Source: an uncultured Collinsella sp.
Lineage (GTDB): Bacteria > Actinomycetota > Coriobacteriia > Coriobacteriales > Coriobacteriaceae
Assembly (NCBI GenBank): GCA_947642445.1
Contig: CANRSF010000012.1
Coordinates: 1 to 64,000 of the forward strand
Length of the DNA: 64,000 nt
Reading direction: 5' to 3'
The notes beneath the pieces were generated by a model. That model saw only the letters and a list, made by a program, of their open reading frames with translations, searched no databases and was not told the origin of the DNA. The position numbers and the translations under genes are program-made. Shown one piece after another: positions 35,214-44,961 of this stretch; positions within the stretch are counted from its first letter, which is position 1; every line of letters starts with the position of its first letter.

Positions 35214-35575
35214 GCTTAACCATGCGCGCGGCGATGCGGGCGCAGTCGCAGGCGGCCTTCTTCTCGAAGGTGTTGTAGTCGACGACCCGGCCCTCGGCGC
35301 AGGGCTTGTCGCTGATGGCGCGCACGACGACGAGGGGCACGCCGTTGAGATAGGAGGCCTGCGCGATGGTGCAGCCCTCCATCTCGCAGCACAGGTCGCC
35401 GAAGGCCGCGAGGATTCGCTCCTTCTGTTCCGCGGGCGAGACGAACTGGTCGCCGGAGACGACGCGGCCCTTGAGGACCTTAATGTCGGGGGCGACGGCG
35501 GCCGCGGCGGCGCACGCCGCCAGCAAGGGCCGGAACGGATCGCGCAAGATCAAGGCGTCGCCCGGGAGGTCGGGC
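35209..35575 (-). pseudogene. MTA/SAH nucleosidase, 5' part lost
   Basis: The minus strand encodes only the C-terminal half of a 5'-methylthioadenosine/S-adenosylhomocysteine nucleosidase. The retained part has GRVVSGDQFV, the catalytic-region EMEG (CCEMEGCTIAQAS) and VVVRAISDKP with the essential Asp. Upstream of about 35575 the frame runs into the antisense of an IS3 transposase fragment, so the N-terminal ~100 residues are gone. The retained part has no disabling mutation, which suggests the loss is recent. Confidence 0.8.
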
Positions 35576-35984
35576 GTTACCGTCAGCCGGCGCCGCGTCT
35601 GCCGCATCATGAGGGAGAACGGCCTGGCCGGCGCATACGGCAGGAAGAGGTTCAAGGTGCACCCCGGGGCGGTCAACGAGGCCGACGTGTCGAACGTCGT
35701 CGCGCGCGGCTTCGGCGGCAGGGCGCCGTGCACCCATATATGCAGCGACTTGGCCTGCGTGCGCGTCGGGGCGTCGTGGAACTACGTCTGCCTGCTCGTC
35801 GACCTCTGCAACGGGGAGATCGTCGGCCACTCCGAAGGACCGAGGAGGGACGCGCGAGCTCCGAGCCAAGCTCTTGGATTACGTGCACTGGTACAACAAC
35901 TTCAGGATCCACTCGACGCTGGGCTACATGTCGCCGGTCGAGTTCAGGGAGGCGGGGCCGTCCCTCCCGGAATCGTCCAAATAA
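35576..35984 (+). mobile_element. IS3-family transposase (OrfB) remnant
   Basis: The plus strand reads VSRRRVCRIMRENGLAGAY, then CSDLACVRVGASWNYVCLLVDLCNGEIVGHS (first DDE Asp region). After a deletion with frameshift it reads KLLDYVHWYNNFRIHSTLGYMSPVEF (the catalytic Glu region, shifted frame) and a stop at 35982-35984. The segment with the second catalytic Asp and OrfA are missing. It abuts the truncated nucleosidase gene. Confidence 0.8.
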
Positions 35985-36689
35985 GTGTTGCCAATCCATA
36001 GCCAATCCAGCCATCATCTTCGCGAAGGCGGACGTCAGGAAAAGCTCGGCTTGAGCTCGGTCGGACGCGGTCTGTGGGGCATCATTCAGGCTCAGGGGGT
36101 CTCCTTGTCTTCTTCGGTCGCAACCTGAATGATAGGGACGGCCCCTTCTCTCTTTCCCCTTCGTTTTCGACGCGTCACCCTCTCGGCGGGCTTAAGGCCC
36201 GCGCTCGCGGGTGCAGGGGCTACGCCCAAACCCCAAAAACGTAACGCCGTGCTCGAAGCGTTTCCGGACGTCAGCGTAATCTCAAATCCCGTTCGTCAAC
36301 TCATGGGCAAGCCACCTGAGACTACTCATTTCTCCTACTGGCAATGAAGACCTGCGACCTGCAGTTTTGCAAACTGCTTGAAAGCCACCTGCGTTGATTC
36401 ACTTCCTATTGCAGCTGGCGGCTTGCACGCGAAAAGGCATTTAAGTTTCAAAACGGGCGTTTTCGGCGCTATCGAGCCTCCAAAGGCATCCCGCCGCGCC
36501 CTTTGGGACAAAAACAAAAACTCAAAGCCCTGAGTTCGAAAAAAGTTTTTGGAGTTGTCCCGACTTTTGTCCCCGAAGCCGACGAAACGCGACAGGGTAT
36601 CACCTGGCGGCACTCGATTCGAGACGGCACCGAAAACTGGATGCAACCGGAATGACGGGACGGCAGAACCGAAGCCATCGAGTGGGGAT
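35985..36689. other. Long intergenic stretch, no supported gene
   Basis: Short open frames exist on both strands (for example 36129-36347 and 36335-36733) but none has a ribosome binding site, recognisable domain or credible composition. A perfect 10-bp inverted repeat (36081-36090 / 36124-36133, ATCATTCAGG / CCTGAATGAT) with a 33-nt spacer lies near the left end. The stretch is probably decayed insertion or repeat DNA. Confidence 0.5.
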
Positions 36690-36725
36690 AGAAAAAGGCC
36701 CGGGTGCCGTGGCATCCGGGCCTTT
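36690..36725 (-). terminator. Terminator of the ribosomal protein operon
   Basis: The stem AAAGGCCCGGRTGCC / GGCAYCCGGGCCTTT with a 3-nt loop is followed on the minus strand by TTTTTC. It lies about 30 nt after the rplX stop. Confidence 0.92.
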
Positions 36726-36751
36726 GCTAGCAACTTGATGTTGCGGGCAGC

Positions 36752-37057
36752 TTAGAACTTGTGGCCGCACTTCTTGCAGACGCGCAGCTTGTTCTTGCCG
36801 TCCTTCTCGTGACCGACGCGGGTAACCTTACCGCACTCGGGGCAGACGAGATTGACGTTGGAGGCGTCGATGGGAGCCTCCTGCGAAACGATGCCGCCCT
36901 GCTGGTTGGCAGCGTTGGGCTTGACGGCCTTCTTGACGACCGAAACGCCCTCGACAACGACCTTGTTCTCGGCGGGGAGAGCACGCAGGACAACGCCCTG
37001 CTTGCCGCGATCCTTACCAGAGAGAACCTGGACCTTATCGCCCTTCTTGATATACAT
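36752..37057 (-). CDS. rplX: 50S ribosomal protein L24
   Basis: The 101-aa protein has the KOW-motif start [21 protein letters not shown]. Its C-terminal Cys pairs ([14 protein letters not shown]) are typical of many L24 proteins. It initiates 50S assembly. It is the last gene of this operon and is followed by a strong terminator; rplE, which normally comes next, is not in the window. Confidence 0.97.
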   Translation of the reverse strand: MYIKKGDKVQVLSGKDRGKQGVVLRALPAENKVVVEGVSVVKKAVKPNAANQQGGIVSQEAPIDASNVNLVCPECGKVTRVGHEKDGKNKLRVCKKCGHKF

Positions 37058-37070
37058 ATATCTCCCCTAA

Positions 37071-37439
37071 CTACAGGGTCTCGGGAGCGAGCGAGACGAT
37101 CTTCATGTACTTCTTGTCACGAAGCTCGCGAGCGACGGGCCCGAAGATACGGGTGCCGACGGGCGAACCATCGTTGTTGATGACAACGCAGGCGTTCTCA
37201 TCAAAGCGAATGTAGGAGCCATCCTTGCGGCGGATCTCCTTAACGGTGCGAACGACGACGCAACGGACAACGTCCTTCTTCTTGACGTTGGCGCCAGGGG
37301 TAGCCTCCTGGACAGCACCGATGAACACATCGCCGATGCCTGCATAACGACGCTTGGAACCGCCAAGCACCTTGATGCAGCGAATCTTGCGAGCGCCGGA
37401 GTTGTCGGCGACGTTCAGCATGGTTTGCATCTGAATCAT
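37071..37439 (-). CDS. rplN: 50S ribosomal protein L14
   Basis: The 122-aa protein has [19 protein letters not shown] and GDVFIGAV, with the usual length and sequence of L14. It lies 13 nt upstream of rplX. A 118-nt gap separates it from rpsQ; that gap contains a GTATGC / GCATAC hairpin. Confidence 0.97.
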   Translation of the reverse strand: MIQMQTMLNVADNSGARKIRCIKVLGGSKRRYAGIGDVFIGAVQEATPGANVKKKDVVRCVVVRTVKEIRRKDGSYIRFDENACVVINNDGSPVGTRIFGPVARELRDKKYMKIVSLAPETL

Positions 37440-37557
37440 GGTAGATGTTCCTCCGAACTAAGAACCGAAGAGAGGTGCGCAGCCTTTATACGGCCCGTGG
37501 TATGCAAGCCAGGCATACGCACATCTTCGGAAACGTACAAGTCGTAAGAGCGACTGC

Positions 37558-37818
37558 TTATTTAGCGCGCTCGACGACCTCGATGAGGCGCCAACGCTTC
37601 ATCTTGGACATAGGACGGGTCTCCATAACGCGGACGGTGTCGCCCACGCCAGCCGTGCACTCCTCGTCGTGAGCGTGCAGCTTCTTGGAGCTGGTCATCA
37701 TCTTGCCGTACTTGGGGTGACGCTTGCGCTCGGTGATGGTGACAACAATGGTCTTGGCACCGGAGACGGAGGTAACGACACCCGTACGGACCTTACGCGA
37801 GTTACGCGAATCAGTCAT
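37558..37818 (-). CDS. rpsQ: 30S ribosomal protein S17
   Basis: The 86-aa protein has RKVRTGVVTSVSGAKTIVV and the S17 signature GDTVRVMETRPMSKMKRW. It is a primary 16S rRNA-binding protein, located between rpmC and rplN. Confidence 0.97.
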   Translation of the reverse strand: MTDSRNSRKVRTGVVTSVSGAKTIVVTITERKRHPKYGKMMTSSKKLHAHDEECTAGVGDTVRVMETRPMSKMKRWRLIEVVERAK

Positions 37819-37834
37819 GTTCTCTCCTTAGGTC

Positions 37835-38050
37835 CTACTCGGCGACAGCGGACTTCTCCGCTGCGATCTCGCGGGCGCGCTGCTCCGTGAGGACGCGAGC
37901 GATGTCCTTCTTCACGGTGTTGACGCGAGCGGTGTTGTCCAGCTGGCTGGTGGCCATCTGGAAACGAAGGTTAAAGAGCTCGGCGCGCATTTCCTTCAGC
38001 TTCTCAACGAGCTGAGCGTCCGAGAGCTCACGAATCTCTGCGGGCTTCAT
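37835..38050 (-). CDS. rpmC: 50S ribosomal protein L29
   Basis: The 71-aa two-helix protein has [14 protein letters not shown] and the L29 signature VKKDIARVLTEQR. It binds at the peptide exit tunnel. The start overlaps the rplP stop, indicating coupled translation. Confidence 0.97.
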   Translation of the reverse strand: MKPAEIRELSDAQLVEKLKEMRAELFNLRFQMATSQLDNTARVNTVKKDIARVLTEQRAREIAAEKSAVAE

Positions 38051-38553
38051 TAGTTCTCCTCCTTGGCGGCGGCGGCGTCCTCAGCAGCCCACTTGGCCTC
38101 GAGAGCGGCCTCCTCAGCCATCTCCTTCTCGATGCGCTGCTCAGCGTTCTTGGCAGCAACAATCTTGGTCTTGATGGGAAGCTTGTGCTGTGCAAGACGC
38201 AGAGCCTCGCGAGCGACCTCCTCGGGCACGCCCTTGACCTCGAACATGATGCGGCCGGGCTTGACGACGGCCACCCACTCCTCGGGATTACCCTTACCAG
38301 AACCCATGCGAGTCTCGGCAGGCTTCTTGGTGATGGGCTTATCGGGGAAGATCGTGATGTAGACACGACCGCCACGCTTCATGTAGCGGGTCATGGCAAT
38401 ACGAGCGGCCTCGATCTGACGGTTGGTGATCCAATGGGCCTCGAGAGCCTGGATACCAAACTCGCCGAAATGCAGCTCGGTATTACCCTTGGCCTGGCCC
38501 TTCATGGAGCCACGCTGCACCTTGCGGTGAAGAATACGCTTAGGGGCAAGCAC
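38050..38553 (-). CDS. rplP: 50S ribosomal protein L16
   Basis: The 167-aa protein has [34 protein letters not shown] and [14 protein letters not shown]. The start is a GTG that overlaps the rpsC stop by one base. It is about 28 residues longer than most L16 proteins because of an Ala/Glu-rich C-terminal tail ([18 protein letters not shown]). Confidence 0.97.
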   Translation of the reverse strand: MLAPKRILHRKVQRGSMKGQAKGNTELHFGEFGIQALEAHWITNRQIEAARIAMTRYMKRGGRVYITIFPDKPITKKPAETRMGSGKGNPEEWVAVVKPGRIMFEVKGVPEEVAREALRLAQHKLPIKTKIVAAKNAEQRIEKEMAEEAALEAKWAAEDAAAAKEEN

Positions 38554-39263
38554 TACTGACCCCTCCTCTCGGAGTTACGACGACGAGGACGGGAAGAGCC
38601 CTCGAGTGCAGGGTTGGGAACAGGCTGGCCCGGGAGCTTCTCGCCCAGGTAGATCCAGACCTTCACGCCGCAAGCGCCCATGGTGGTGCTAGCGACAGCC
38701 GTGCCGTAGTCGATCTTGGCACGGAGGGTGTGCAGAGGCACGCGACCCTCGCGGTACCACTCACGACGGCCCATCTCGGCACCGCCGAGACGACCGGAGC
38801 ACTGGATACGGATGCCCTTAGCGCCGGCCTTGCGGGCAGACTGGACAGCCTTGCGCATAGCGCGACGGAAGGCAACGCGGCCCTCGAGCTGCTCGGCGAT
38901 AGACTGAGCAACGAGGTTGGCGTCGAGCTCGGGGCGCTTGATCTCGACAACGTCGACGGAGAGCTGGCCCTTGGAGACGCCAGCGACCTTCTCGAGCTCG
39001 GTGCGGAGGGTATCGATCTCGGCACCCTTCTTACCGATGACAACGCCGGGGCGAGCGGTGAGGATGATGACCTTCACCTTGTCGCCAGCGCGCTCGATCT
39101 CGACGCGGGAGACAGCTGCGCGGGAAAGACGCTTCTCGAGGTACTTGCGGATCTCGAGATCGTTACCGAGGGTCTTAGCGTAATCCTTCTCTGCGAACCA
39201 GCGGGAGCGCCAGTTCTCGGTGATGCCAAGACGGAAGCCGGTGGGGTAGACTTTCTGACCCAT
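38553..39263 (-). CDS. rpsC: 30S ribosomal protein S3
   Basis: The 236-aa protein has [18 protein letters not shown], the KH domain [14 protein letters not shown] and the C-terminal S3 domain [21 protein letters not shown]. It forms part of the mRNA entry site. It lies 6 nt after rplV and overlaps rplP by one base. Confidence 0.97.
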   Translation of the reverse strand: MGQKVYPTGFRLGITENWRSRWFAEKDYAKTLGNDLEIRKYLEKRLSRAAVSRVEIERAGDKVKVIILTARPGVVIGKKGAEIDTLRTELEKVAGVSKGQLSVDVVEIKRPELDANLVAQSIAEQLEGRVAFRRAMRKAVQSARKAGAKGIRIQCSGRLGGAEMGRREWYREGRVPLHTLRAKIDYGTAVASTTMGACGVKVWIYLGEKLPGQPVPNPALEGSSRPRRRNSERRGQ

Positions 39264-39269
39264 ACAGCT

Positions 39270-39641
39270 TTACGCCTCCTTTCGAGGAGCAACGACGACG
39301 GTGATGTGGGAAGTACGCTTCAGAATGCGAGAAGCGGAACCCTTGGCGCGGGGACGGATGCGCTTAAGCGTCGGACCCTCGTCAACATAGGCAGCGGCGA
39401 CAACCAGGTTGTCGGCACGCAGACCGTTGTTGTTCTCGGCGTTCGCAACGGCGGAACGGAGAACCTTCTCGACATCCACGGCGACGGCGCGGTCGCAGAA
39501 GTGGAGGATGTCGAAGGCCTGAGCGACAGGCTTGCGGCGGATCAGATCGACCACCAGGCGGGCCTTGCTGGGGGAAACACGCACGTACTTAGCGACGGCG
39601 CGAACCTCGGTGGCCTCAGTTTCAATAGACTTAGTTGCCAT
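39270..39641 (-). CDS. rplV: 50S ribosomal protein L22
   Basis: The 123-aa protein has [27 protein letters not shown] and the tunnel-loop region [17 protein letters not shown] followed by the terminal SHITVVV. It lies 14 nt after rpsS. Confidence 0.97.
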   Translation of the reverse strand: MATKSIETEATEVRAVAKYVRVSPSKARLVVDLIRRKPVAQAFDILHFCDRAVAVDVEKVLRSAVANAENNNGLRADNLVVAAAYVDEGPTLKRIRPRAKGSASRILKRTSHITVVVAPRKEA

Positions 39642-39655
39642 TTACGGTTAACCCC

Positions 39656-39916
39656 CTATTTGGCCTTGTGGCCACGGAACGTACGAGTCGGCGCGAACTC
39701 GCCGAGCTTGTGACCAACCATGGACTCGGTAACATACACGGGCACATGCTTGCGGCCGTCGTGGACGGCGATGGTGTGACCAACCATCTCGGGGAAGATG
39801 GTGGACGCGCGGGACCAGGTCTTCACGACGTCCTTCTTGCCAGCCTCGTTCATCGCGGTGATACGCGAGAGAAGGCGAGTCTCCACGAACGGGCCCTTTT
39901 TGAGACTTCTGCTCAT
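39656..39916 (-). CDS. rpsS: 30S ribosomal protein S19
   Basis: The 86-aa protein has [31 protein letters not shown] and [13 protein letters not shown], all standard for S19. It lies 32 nt after rplB. Confidence 0.97.
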   Translation of the reverse strand: MSRSLKKGPFVETRLLSRITAMNEAGKKDVVKTWSRASTIFPEMVGHTIAVHDGRKHVPVYVTESMVGHKLGEFAPTRTFRGHKAK

Positions 39917-39948
39917 AAGTGCTTTCTCCTAAAACTCGGTATCCGAAA

Positions 39949-40779
39949 TTACTTCTTACGGCGACGAATGATGTGCTGGTTCGAGACCTTCTTCTTCTTG
40001 CGCGTACGAAGGCCCTTCGTCGGCTTACCCCAGGGGGTAACAGAGGGACGACCAGAGGTGTGGTTCTTGCCCTCGCCACCGCCGTGCGGGTGGTCGACAG
40101 GGTTCATGACGGTACCGCGGACGGTCGGGCGCACGTTCATGTGACGCTTACGGCCGGCCTTGCCGATGACGATGTTGGCGTGATCGGCGTTGCCGACCTC
40201 ACCGACGGTGGCGCGGCAGGTAACGAGGATGCGGCGCATCTCGGAGGAAGGCATACGGACGATAGCGTACTTGCCCTCCTTACCCATCAGCTGGCAGGAG
40301 TTACCGGCGGAACGGGCGATAGCAGCGCCCTTGCCCGGCTGGAACTCGACGGCGTGGATGAGCGTACCGACGGGGATGTCGGCGAGGGGCAGAGCGTTGC
40401 CCGGCTTGATGTCGGCGTCAGAACCGGACATGATGGTCTGACCGACCTCGAGGCCCTTGGGGGCCAGGATGTAGCGCTTCTCACCGTCAGCGTAGTGCAA
40501 CAGAGCGATGCGAGCGGAACGGTTCGGATCGTACTCGATCGTGGCAACCTTGGCGGGCACGCCGTCCTTGTTGCGCTTGAAGTCGATCACGCGGTAACGA
40601 CGCTTCACGCCGCCGCCCTGGTGGCGGGTGGTGATGCGGCCGTTGTTGTTACGACCGGCCTTCTTGGGCAGGGGCTCGAGAAGAGACTTCTCGGGCTTGG
40701 TGCAGGTGATCTCGGAGAAGTCGGAGATCGTCTGCCAACGCCTACCAGCGGAGGTCGGCTTAAGGTGCTTTACAGCCAT
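39949..40779 (-). CDS. rplB: 50S ribosomal protein L2
   Basis: The 276-aa protein needed for peptidyl transfer has [15 protein letters not shown], the RNA-binding part [14 protein letters not shown] and the conserved C-terminal [14 protein letters not shown] with its His. AAAGGGAT upstream supports the ATG at 40779. A 179-nt gap with a hairpin and a GGRYACGCCCGS motif separates it from rplW, unusual inside this operon. Confidence 0.97.
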   Translation of the reverse strand: MAVKHLKPTSAGRRWQTISDFSEITCTKPEKSLLEPLPKKAGRNNNGRITTRHQGGGVKRRYRVIDFKRNKDGVPAKVATIEYDPNRSARIALLHYADGEKRYILAPKGLEVGQTIMSGSDADIKPGNALPLADIPVGTLIHAVEFQPGKGAAIARSAGNSCQLMGKEGKYAIVRMPSSEMRRILVTCRATVGEVGNADHANIVIGKAGRKRHMNVRPTVRGTVMNPVDHPHGGGEGKNHTSGRPSVTPWGKPTKGLRTRKKKKVSNQHIIRRRKK

Positions 40780-40859
40780 TACAATCCCTTTCAATAGGAA
40801 TCCGTTAGCCATCGCAGACAGGGATTCGAGGTTCTGCCTCGGGTGCGATGACACCGGAC

Positions 40860-40885
40860 GTATACACGGTTCCGGGCGTGTCCAT
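40860..40885 (-). promoter_or_regulatory. GGRYACGCCCGS motif, copy 2 (upstream of rplB)
   Basis: The minus strand reads ATGGACACGCCCGGAACCGT followed by GTATAC. It matches the sequence upstream of rplC at 22 of 26 positions and resembles that upstream of rpsL. It lies about 80 nt before the rplB start and suggests an internal promoter or shared leader element. Confidence 0.55.
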
Positions 40886-40901
40886 TTTATACGCCCAAAA
40901 C

Positions 40902-40942
40902 CTTGAGCTCTCGCCTCCCCTATTTGGGAGGCATGAGCTCAC
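40902..40942 (-). other. Hairpin between rplW and rplB
   Basis: GAGCTC-ATGCCTCCC pairs with GGGGAGGC-GAGAGCTC around AAATA. On the minus strand it is followed by AAGGTTTTGGG, not a clear T tract, so it may be a partial terminator, attenuator or processing site. Confidence 0.6.
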
Positions 40943-40958
40943 TCAACAGCAGCGAGTC

Positions 40959-41246
40959 TTAGGCCTGGTTGCCAAAGACCTCGATGGTGTCGCCCTCGGC
41001 CAGCGTGACGATGGCCTTCTTCCAAGAACGGGTCTTGCCGGCGACATAGCGCACGCGCTTGGTCTTGGGCTTGACCGTCAGGGTGTTCACGCGAACGACC
41101 TTGACGCCGAAGATCTCCTCGACAGCGTCCTTGATCTGATACTTGTTAGCATCCTTGGCGACCTCGAACGTGTACTTGTTCAGCTCCATACCGGAGAAGG
41201 AACGCTCGGACACGATCGGACGGATGATGATCTCGTGGGCGGTCAT
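40959..41246 (-). CDS. rplW: 50S ribosomal protein L23
   Basis: The 95-aa tunnel-exit protein has IIIRPIVSERSF, KYTFEVAKDANKYQIKDAVEEIFGVKV and the terminal EGDTIEVFG. Its start codon immediately follows the rplD stop. Confidence 0.97.
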   Translation of the reverse strand: MTAHEIIIRPIVSERSFSGMELNKYTFEVAKDANKYQIKDAVEEIFGVKVVRVNTLTVKPKTKRVRYVAGKTRSWKKAIVTLAEGDTIEVFGNQA

Positions 41247-41873
41247 TTATGCAAGCACCTCCCCGAAGTGAGCGGCGATGTCGGCGGGCATCAGCACGGC
41301 GTTGTTGTTGACGAGATCGTAGGTGTTGGCCTCGTCGGCAGTGATGATGAACGTCTTGGGAATGTTGCGGAACGACAGGTAGGCGTTGACGTCCTCATCG
41401 CGAACGATGATGGTCAGACGCTTGCCCTCAAGGCCGAGAGCCTTGAGCATGGCGACGGCAGCCTTGGTGGAAGGCTTCTCGAAGCCGTAGTCGTCGACGA
41501 GCACGAGCTCGCCATCGGCCAGCTTGGCGGACAGCGCGGAGCGCATAGCCAGCTTGACCTCCTTGTTGTTCATACGCTTAGCGTAGGAACGGGGCTTGGG
41601 GGCGAAGACAACGCCACCGTGACGCCACTGGGCAGCACGGATGGAACCCTGGCGGGCACGGCCGGTGCCCTTCTGACGCCAAGGCTTCTTGCCGCCACCG
41701 GAAACCTCAGAGCGACCCTTAGCAGACTGGGTGCCCTGACGCCAAGAGGCCATCTGGCACTTGACGATGTGGTGCATAACGTGGATGTTCGGCTCGATGC
41801 CGTACACCTCAGCGGCGAGCTCGGCCTCGGCGACCTTCTTGCCCTCGCTGTTCTTTACTTCAAACTTTGCCAT
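41247..41873 (-). CDS. rplD: 50S ribosomal protein L4
   Basis: The 208-aa protein has RQGTQSAKGRSEVSGGGKKP, WRQKGTGRARQGSIRAAQW and the C-terminal globular domain. L4 is the autoregulator of the S10 operon in enterobacteria; whether that applies here is unknown. It follows rplC by 46 nt. Confidence 0.97.
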   Translation of the reverse strand: MAKFEVKNSEGKKVAEAELAAEVYGIEPNIHVMHHIVKCQMASWRQGTQSAKGRSEVSGGGKKPWRQKGTGRARQGSIRAAQWRHGGVVFAPKPRSYAKRMNNKEVKLAMRSALSAKLADGELVLVDDYGFEKPSTKAAVAMLKALGLEGKRLTIIVRDEDVNAYLSFRNIPKTFIITADEANTYDLVNNNAVLMPADIAAHFGEVLA

Positions 41874-41919
41874 TTAAGTGTTCTCCTTGGTATGACGCTG
41901 GGCAAAATGGGCTGGGCCC

Positions 41920-42540
41920 TTAGGCCATACGGATGGCGACGAGACCATTCTTGGCACCCGGGACAGCGCCCTTGACCAAGATGAGGTTCTGCTCGGCATC
42001 GATGCGGACAACGGAAAGGTTCTTGACGGTAACGCGCTCGTTACCCATGTGACCGGCCATCTTGACGCCCTTGAGGACGCGCGCAGGATAGGCGCACTGA
42101 CCGATAGAACCGGGGTGACGCTGGAAGTGAGAACCATGCGTCATAGGACCGCGGCGCTGACCCCAGCGCTTGATGCGACCCTGGAAGCCCTTACCCTTGG
42201 AGGTACCGATGACGTCGACCTTCTCGACATCAGCGAAATCAGCGACGGTGACGACCTCGCCGACCTTGTGCTCCTCGCCGTTCTCGACGCGGACCTCACG
42301 AAGGAAGCGGACAGGCTCGACGCCAGCCTTGGCGAAGTGACCAGCCATGGGCTTGTTCACGTTCTTGGCCTTGATGTCGCCGAAACCGATCTGGACGGCG
42401 TCATAGCCGTCGGTTGCCTGAGTTTTAACCTGCGAGACAGCGCAGGGGCCAGCCTGGATGACCGTGACGGGAACGACGTTGTCGTCCTCGTCCCAAACCT
42501 GGGTCATGCCAATCTTGCGGCCGAGAATCATGCTGATCAA
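41920..42540 (-). CDS. rplC: 50S ribosomal protein L3
   Basis: The 206-aa protein has [40 protein letters not shown] and [12 protein letters not shown]. The first gene of this operon is normally rpsJ, but here rpsJ is in the str operon. The start is uncertain: a TTG at 42540 gives MISMILGRK, an ATG at 42531 gives MILGRK; neither has a strong ribosome binding site. I prefer TTG because rpsL and rpsJ also use TTG. Confidence 0.94.
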   Translation of the reverse strand: MISMILGRKIGMTQVWDEDDNVVPVTVIQAGPCAVSQVKTQATDGYDAVQIGFGDIKAKNVNKPMAGHFAKAGVEPVRFLREVRVENGEEHKVGEVVTVADFADVEKVDVIGTSKGKGFQGRIKRWGQRRGPMTHGSHFQRHPGSIGQCAYPARVLKGVKMAGHMGNERVTVKNLSVVRIDAEQNLILVKGAVPGAKNGLVAIRMA

Positions 42541-42801
42541 GATATGATCCCAACTCTCGCGTGGTCTTGGGACAATGCGTACACCACCGAGCGTACGCCC
42601 CTAGAGGACCACTACTTACACGACGTGCTCCCCAGCCTTGTATTTCGCCCGGACTACCTGACAACCCTATTAAGCAGGCATTTTGTCCAGCCAGAATACT
42701 CCCCTGGTTTCACACAGCTGTTTAGTATACACGGCTGCGGGCGTATCCATCGAGATTCATATTTCACTCACATTGTTTACGCAGGTAAAGTGCGTGGATG
42801 G
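42541..42801 (-). promoter_or_regulatory. Leader/promoter region of the rplC operon
   Basis: There is no gene here. The minus strand at 42725-42750 carries copy 1 of the GGRYACGCCCGS motif (ATGGATACGCCCGCAGCCGT, then GTATAC). TATACT overlapping its right side is a possible -10 without a good -35; TATTCT near 42690 is another. About 180 nt of leader separate the motif from rplC. Confidence 0.5.
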
Positions 42802-42952
42802 CTCCCGAGCACGGCGGAGGGCCGGAGAAATATATTAAGGTCCCTGCTCTACAGTCCTGCGCAAGACGGAGAGCACATTAAGTGCTCTCCTTTGCGTGCG
42901 GAACTCGCGATGACCTTAATATATTTCTCCGGCCCTCCGCCGTGCTCGGGAG
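42802..42952. repeat. Conserved-core palindromic element A
   Basis: Arms 42802-42842 and 42912-42952 are perfect 41-bp reverse complements. They enclose a 69-nt centre with CTGCTCTACAGTCCTG, an inner hairpin GGAGAGCAC-ATTAA-GTGCTCTCC and CGTGCGGAACTCGCGA. The same core occurs in element B at 60081-60217 with unrelated arms. It lies between a 3' end (phosphatase gene at 42991) and the rplC leader. Confidence 0.9.
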
Positions 42953-42990
42953 ACGACACGTTGATGTCTGCTTAACTCTGCTCGCTCAGG

Positions 42991-43617
42991 CTAATGACTT
43001 TGTTGGGGGTCCACTATTTGCTGGAGGGTGAACTTGCATTGCATTGGCTCGCCCTCTACTTGTGGCTCCGCCTCATCAAAATCGAAAATCATAATGGCGC
43101 AGTTGGGGAGTTTTGTTGGGAGCTCGAAGCCCTCTGGGGCTGCAGCCTTGATGAATTGGCGGCTGGCGCTGCCGTGGCTTACTGCTAGGAGGGTTTCGAT
43201 GCCCTCGGCGCCCATGAGATTGGTAAGGGTACCTACCATGCGTTCTTGCAGCGCCTGGCTTCCTTCTCCTCCGAAGGTGACCAGGTCCTCGCCCGGATCC
43301 CAGACGTCGGTGGGTAGCGCGTCGTGGGGGCCCTCTTCGAAGCTGCCGTAGCTACGCTCGATGATGCCTTCGCAGGGCTCGACTGCTGCGTCCGGACCGA
43401 GGAGCTCGGTTGCGACAAGACTTGCCGTGTCCATGGCTCGGCCTAAGGGCGAAGAGACCACTTTGTCGGGAACGACGCCGTGGGCTTTGAGCGATGCGGC
43501 TGCCATTCTCGCTTGTTTGCGGCCCAGGTCGGTCAACGGTGAATCGCAGCGGCCCTGGACGAGCTTTTTGACGTTGAATTCCGTCTGGCCATGGCGGAGC
43601 AGATACAGCCTCTTCAT
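42991..43617 (-). CDS. Histidine phosphatase (phosphoglycerate mutase-like) family protein
   Basis: The 208-aa enzyme has LLRHGQTEFN with the phosphorylated His9, a Glu in the IIERSYGSFE region and the second catalytic His in AVSHGSAS. Such proteins act as small-molecule phosphatases or as mutases; the substrate is unknown. AAGGGGAG precedes the ATG at 43617. It lies 39 nt after the CDF transporter gene and is probably co-transcribed with it. Confidence 0.9.
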   Translation of the reverse strand: MKRLYLLRHGQTEFNVKKLVQGRCDSPLTDLGRKQARMAAASLKAHGVVPDKVVSSPLGRAMDTASLVATELLGPDAAVEPCEGIIERSYGSFEEGPHDALPTDVWDPGEDLVTFGGEGSQALQERMVGTLTNLMGAEGIETLLAVSHGSASRQFIKAAAPEGFELPTKLPNCAIMIFDFDEAEPQVEGEPMQCKFTLQQIVDPQQSH

Positions 43618-43656
43618 GTTCTCCCCTTCTGTATACATTGCCTTGCCGGCACAGCC

Positions 43657-44817
43657 CTACTCTTGGGTACGGCCTACGTAGTCTTCGTCGATCGTGATCT
43701 TGGCGACCGACTTGGGATATTCCGATTCGACCCGTTTCGCCAACGCGCGCTTCAGGTCCTCGGCGCTCATCGTCAAATCCGAGGGTCGTACGCAGTCAAA
43801 GATCACGTTGGTATGCGTGGGGCCCGGAACACAGCGTAGGTCGTGGATCGAGAGGCGGCTATCAATCTCTTGAGCCATAGCGTTGATGCGCAGACGCATG
43901 CTCGCCACCTTTGGATCGTCGGTCACGATGGGATCGTAATGGAGCGTGACGATCATGCCGTCTTCGACCCTAAACGACTGCTCGATGTTATCGAGCGTGT
44001 CGTGACTTTCCAGCGGGCTGGCCTCGGCTGCCATCTCGGCGTGAGCGCTTGCGAACTTTCTGCCTGGGCCGTAGTCGTGAACCATCAAATCGTGAACGCC
44101 CAAAACGCCGGGGTAGCTCATGATTTTGTCTCGAATGTGCTTGACCAGCTTAGGATCGGGCGCCTGGCCCAAAAGCGGGCTCATCGTATCCTGGATGAGT
44201 TCAAAGCCGCTCCAGCCAATATAGGCGCCAACGGCAAGGCCGACCCATGCATCTAGATTGATATGCGTCACCTGCGAAACAATCGCGCACGCCAACACGG
44301 CGCCCGTGGCTAGAACATCGTTCTTGGAATCCTGCGCGGTCGCATGCAGCGTCTCGGACTCAATGCGATCGCCGAGTTTTTGGTTGAGGGCCGCCATCCA
44401 AAGCTTAACAATCATCGAAAGCACCAAGACTGCCACCAGGGCAAGCGAGAACTCGACAGGTTCGGGGTGGATGATGCGCTCAACCGAGGACTTCACCAGC
44501 TCAACGCCAATCAGCAGCACGAGCGCCGCCACGACCAGACCCGAGAGATACTCGTAGCGGCCATGTCCGTAAGGATGCTCGGGGTCGGCCGGCTTGCCCG
44601 CCAGCTTAAAGCCAAGCACGCTCACGATGTTCGAGCTGGCATCGGACAGGTTGTTCATGGCGTCCGCCACAATCGAAACCGATCCCGACAGCACGCCAAT
44701 TGCACCCTTCGCAGCGCAAAGCGCAACATTGGCGAGAATACACACTATGCCCGTCAACGTTCCCACGCGCGCACGGTCGCCCTGCGCACGACGAACAATC
44801 CACTCGACCATCCTCAT
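43657..44817 (-). CDS. Cation diffusion facilitator (CDF) metal efflux transporter
   Basis: The 386-aa membrane protein has six predicted helices and a C-terminal cytoplasmic domain. Metal-binding residues are in VSIVADAMNNLSDASSN (helix 2) and HATAQDSKNDV (helix 5). HPYGHGRYEYLS is the usual linker. The Asn in helix 2 resembles Mn/Fe-type rather than classical Zn-type sites. The C-terminus is about 90 residues longer than a minimal CDF protein and ends ITIDEDYVGRTQE. Confidence 0.92.
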   Translation of the reverse strand: MRMVEWIVRRAQGDRARVGTLTGIVCILANVALCAAKGAIGVLSGSVSIVADAMNNLSDASSNIVSVLGFKLAGKPADPEHPYGHGRYEYLSGLVVAALVLLIGVELVKSSVERIIHPEPVEFSLALVAVLVLSMIVKLWMAALNQKLGDRIESETLHATAQDSKNDVLATGAVLACAIVSQVTHINLDAWVGLAVGAYIGWSGFELIQDTMSPLLGQAPDPKLVKHIRDKIMSYPGVLGVHDLMVHDYGPGRKFASAHAEMAAEASPLESHDTLDNIEQSFRVEDGMIVTLHYDPIVTDDPKVASMRLRINAMAQEIDSRLSIHDLRCVPGPTHTNVIFDCVRPSDLTMSAEDLKRALAKRVESEYPKSVAKITIDEDYVGRTQE

Positions 44818-44890
44818 CAGTCCCCACGGTACTACCTATATATCTATTGCTCAAACGGATTGTAGTGTAGCCACTTTGTCCCCCAGATAC

Positions 44891-44924
44891 AAAAAGGCCG
44901 CAACCCACACGGGCCGCAGCCTTG
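44891..44924 (-). terminator. Terminator after the PTS EIIC gene
   Basis: On the minus strand AAGGCTGCGGCCC pairs with GGGTTGCGGCCTT (two G-T pairs) around a 4-nt loop, followed by TTTTT. Confidence 0.8.
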
Positions 44925-44961
44925 GAATATGACAAAGGAATCGTCCTTTTGTCGCACAGAT

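Noticed and set aside
36081..36133. Inverted repeat ATCATTCAGG / CCTGAATGAT followed by GGGACGG as a further GGGACAG-type element
   Set aside because: The GGGAC sequence lies outside the arms and the spacer is 33 nt, so it does not fit the family.
36335..36733. 132-codon open frame on the minus strand next to rplX
   Set aside because: It runs through the rplX terminator hairpin, has no ribosome binding site and no recognisable domain; it looks like repeat or decayed DNA.
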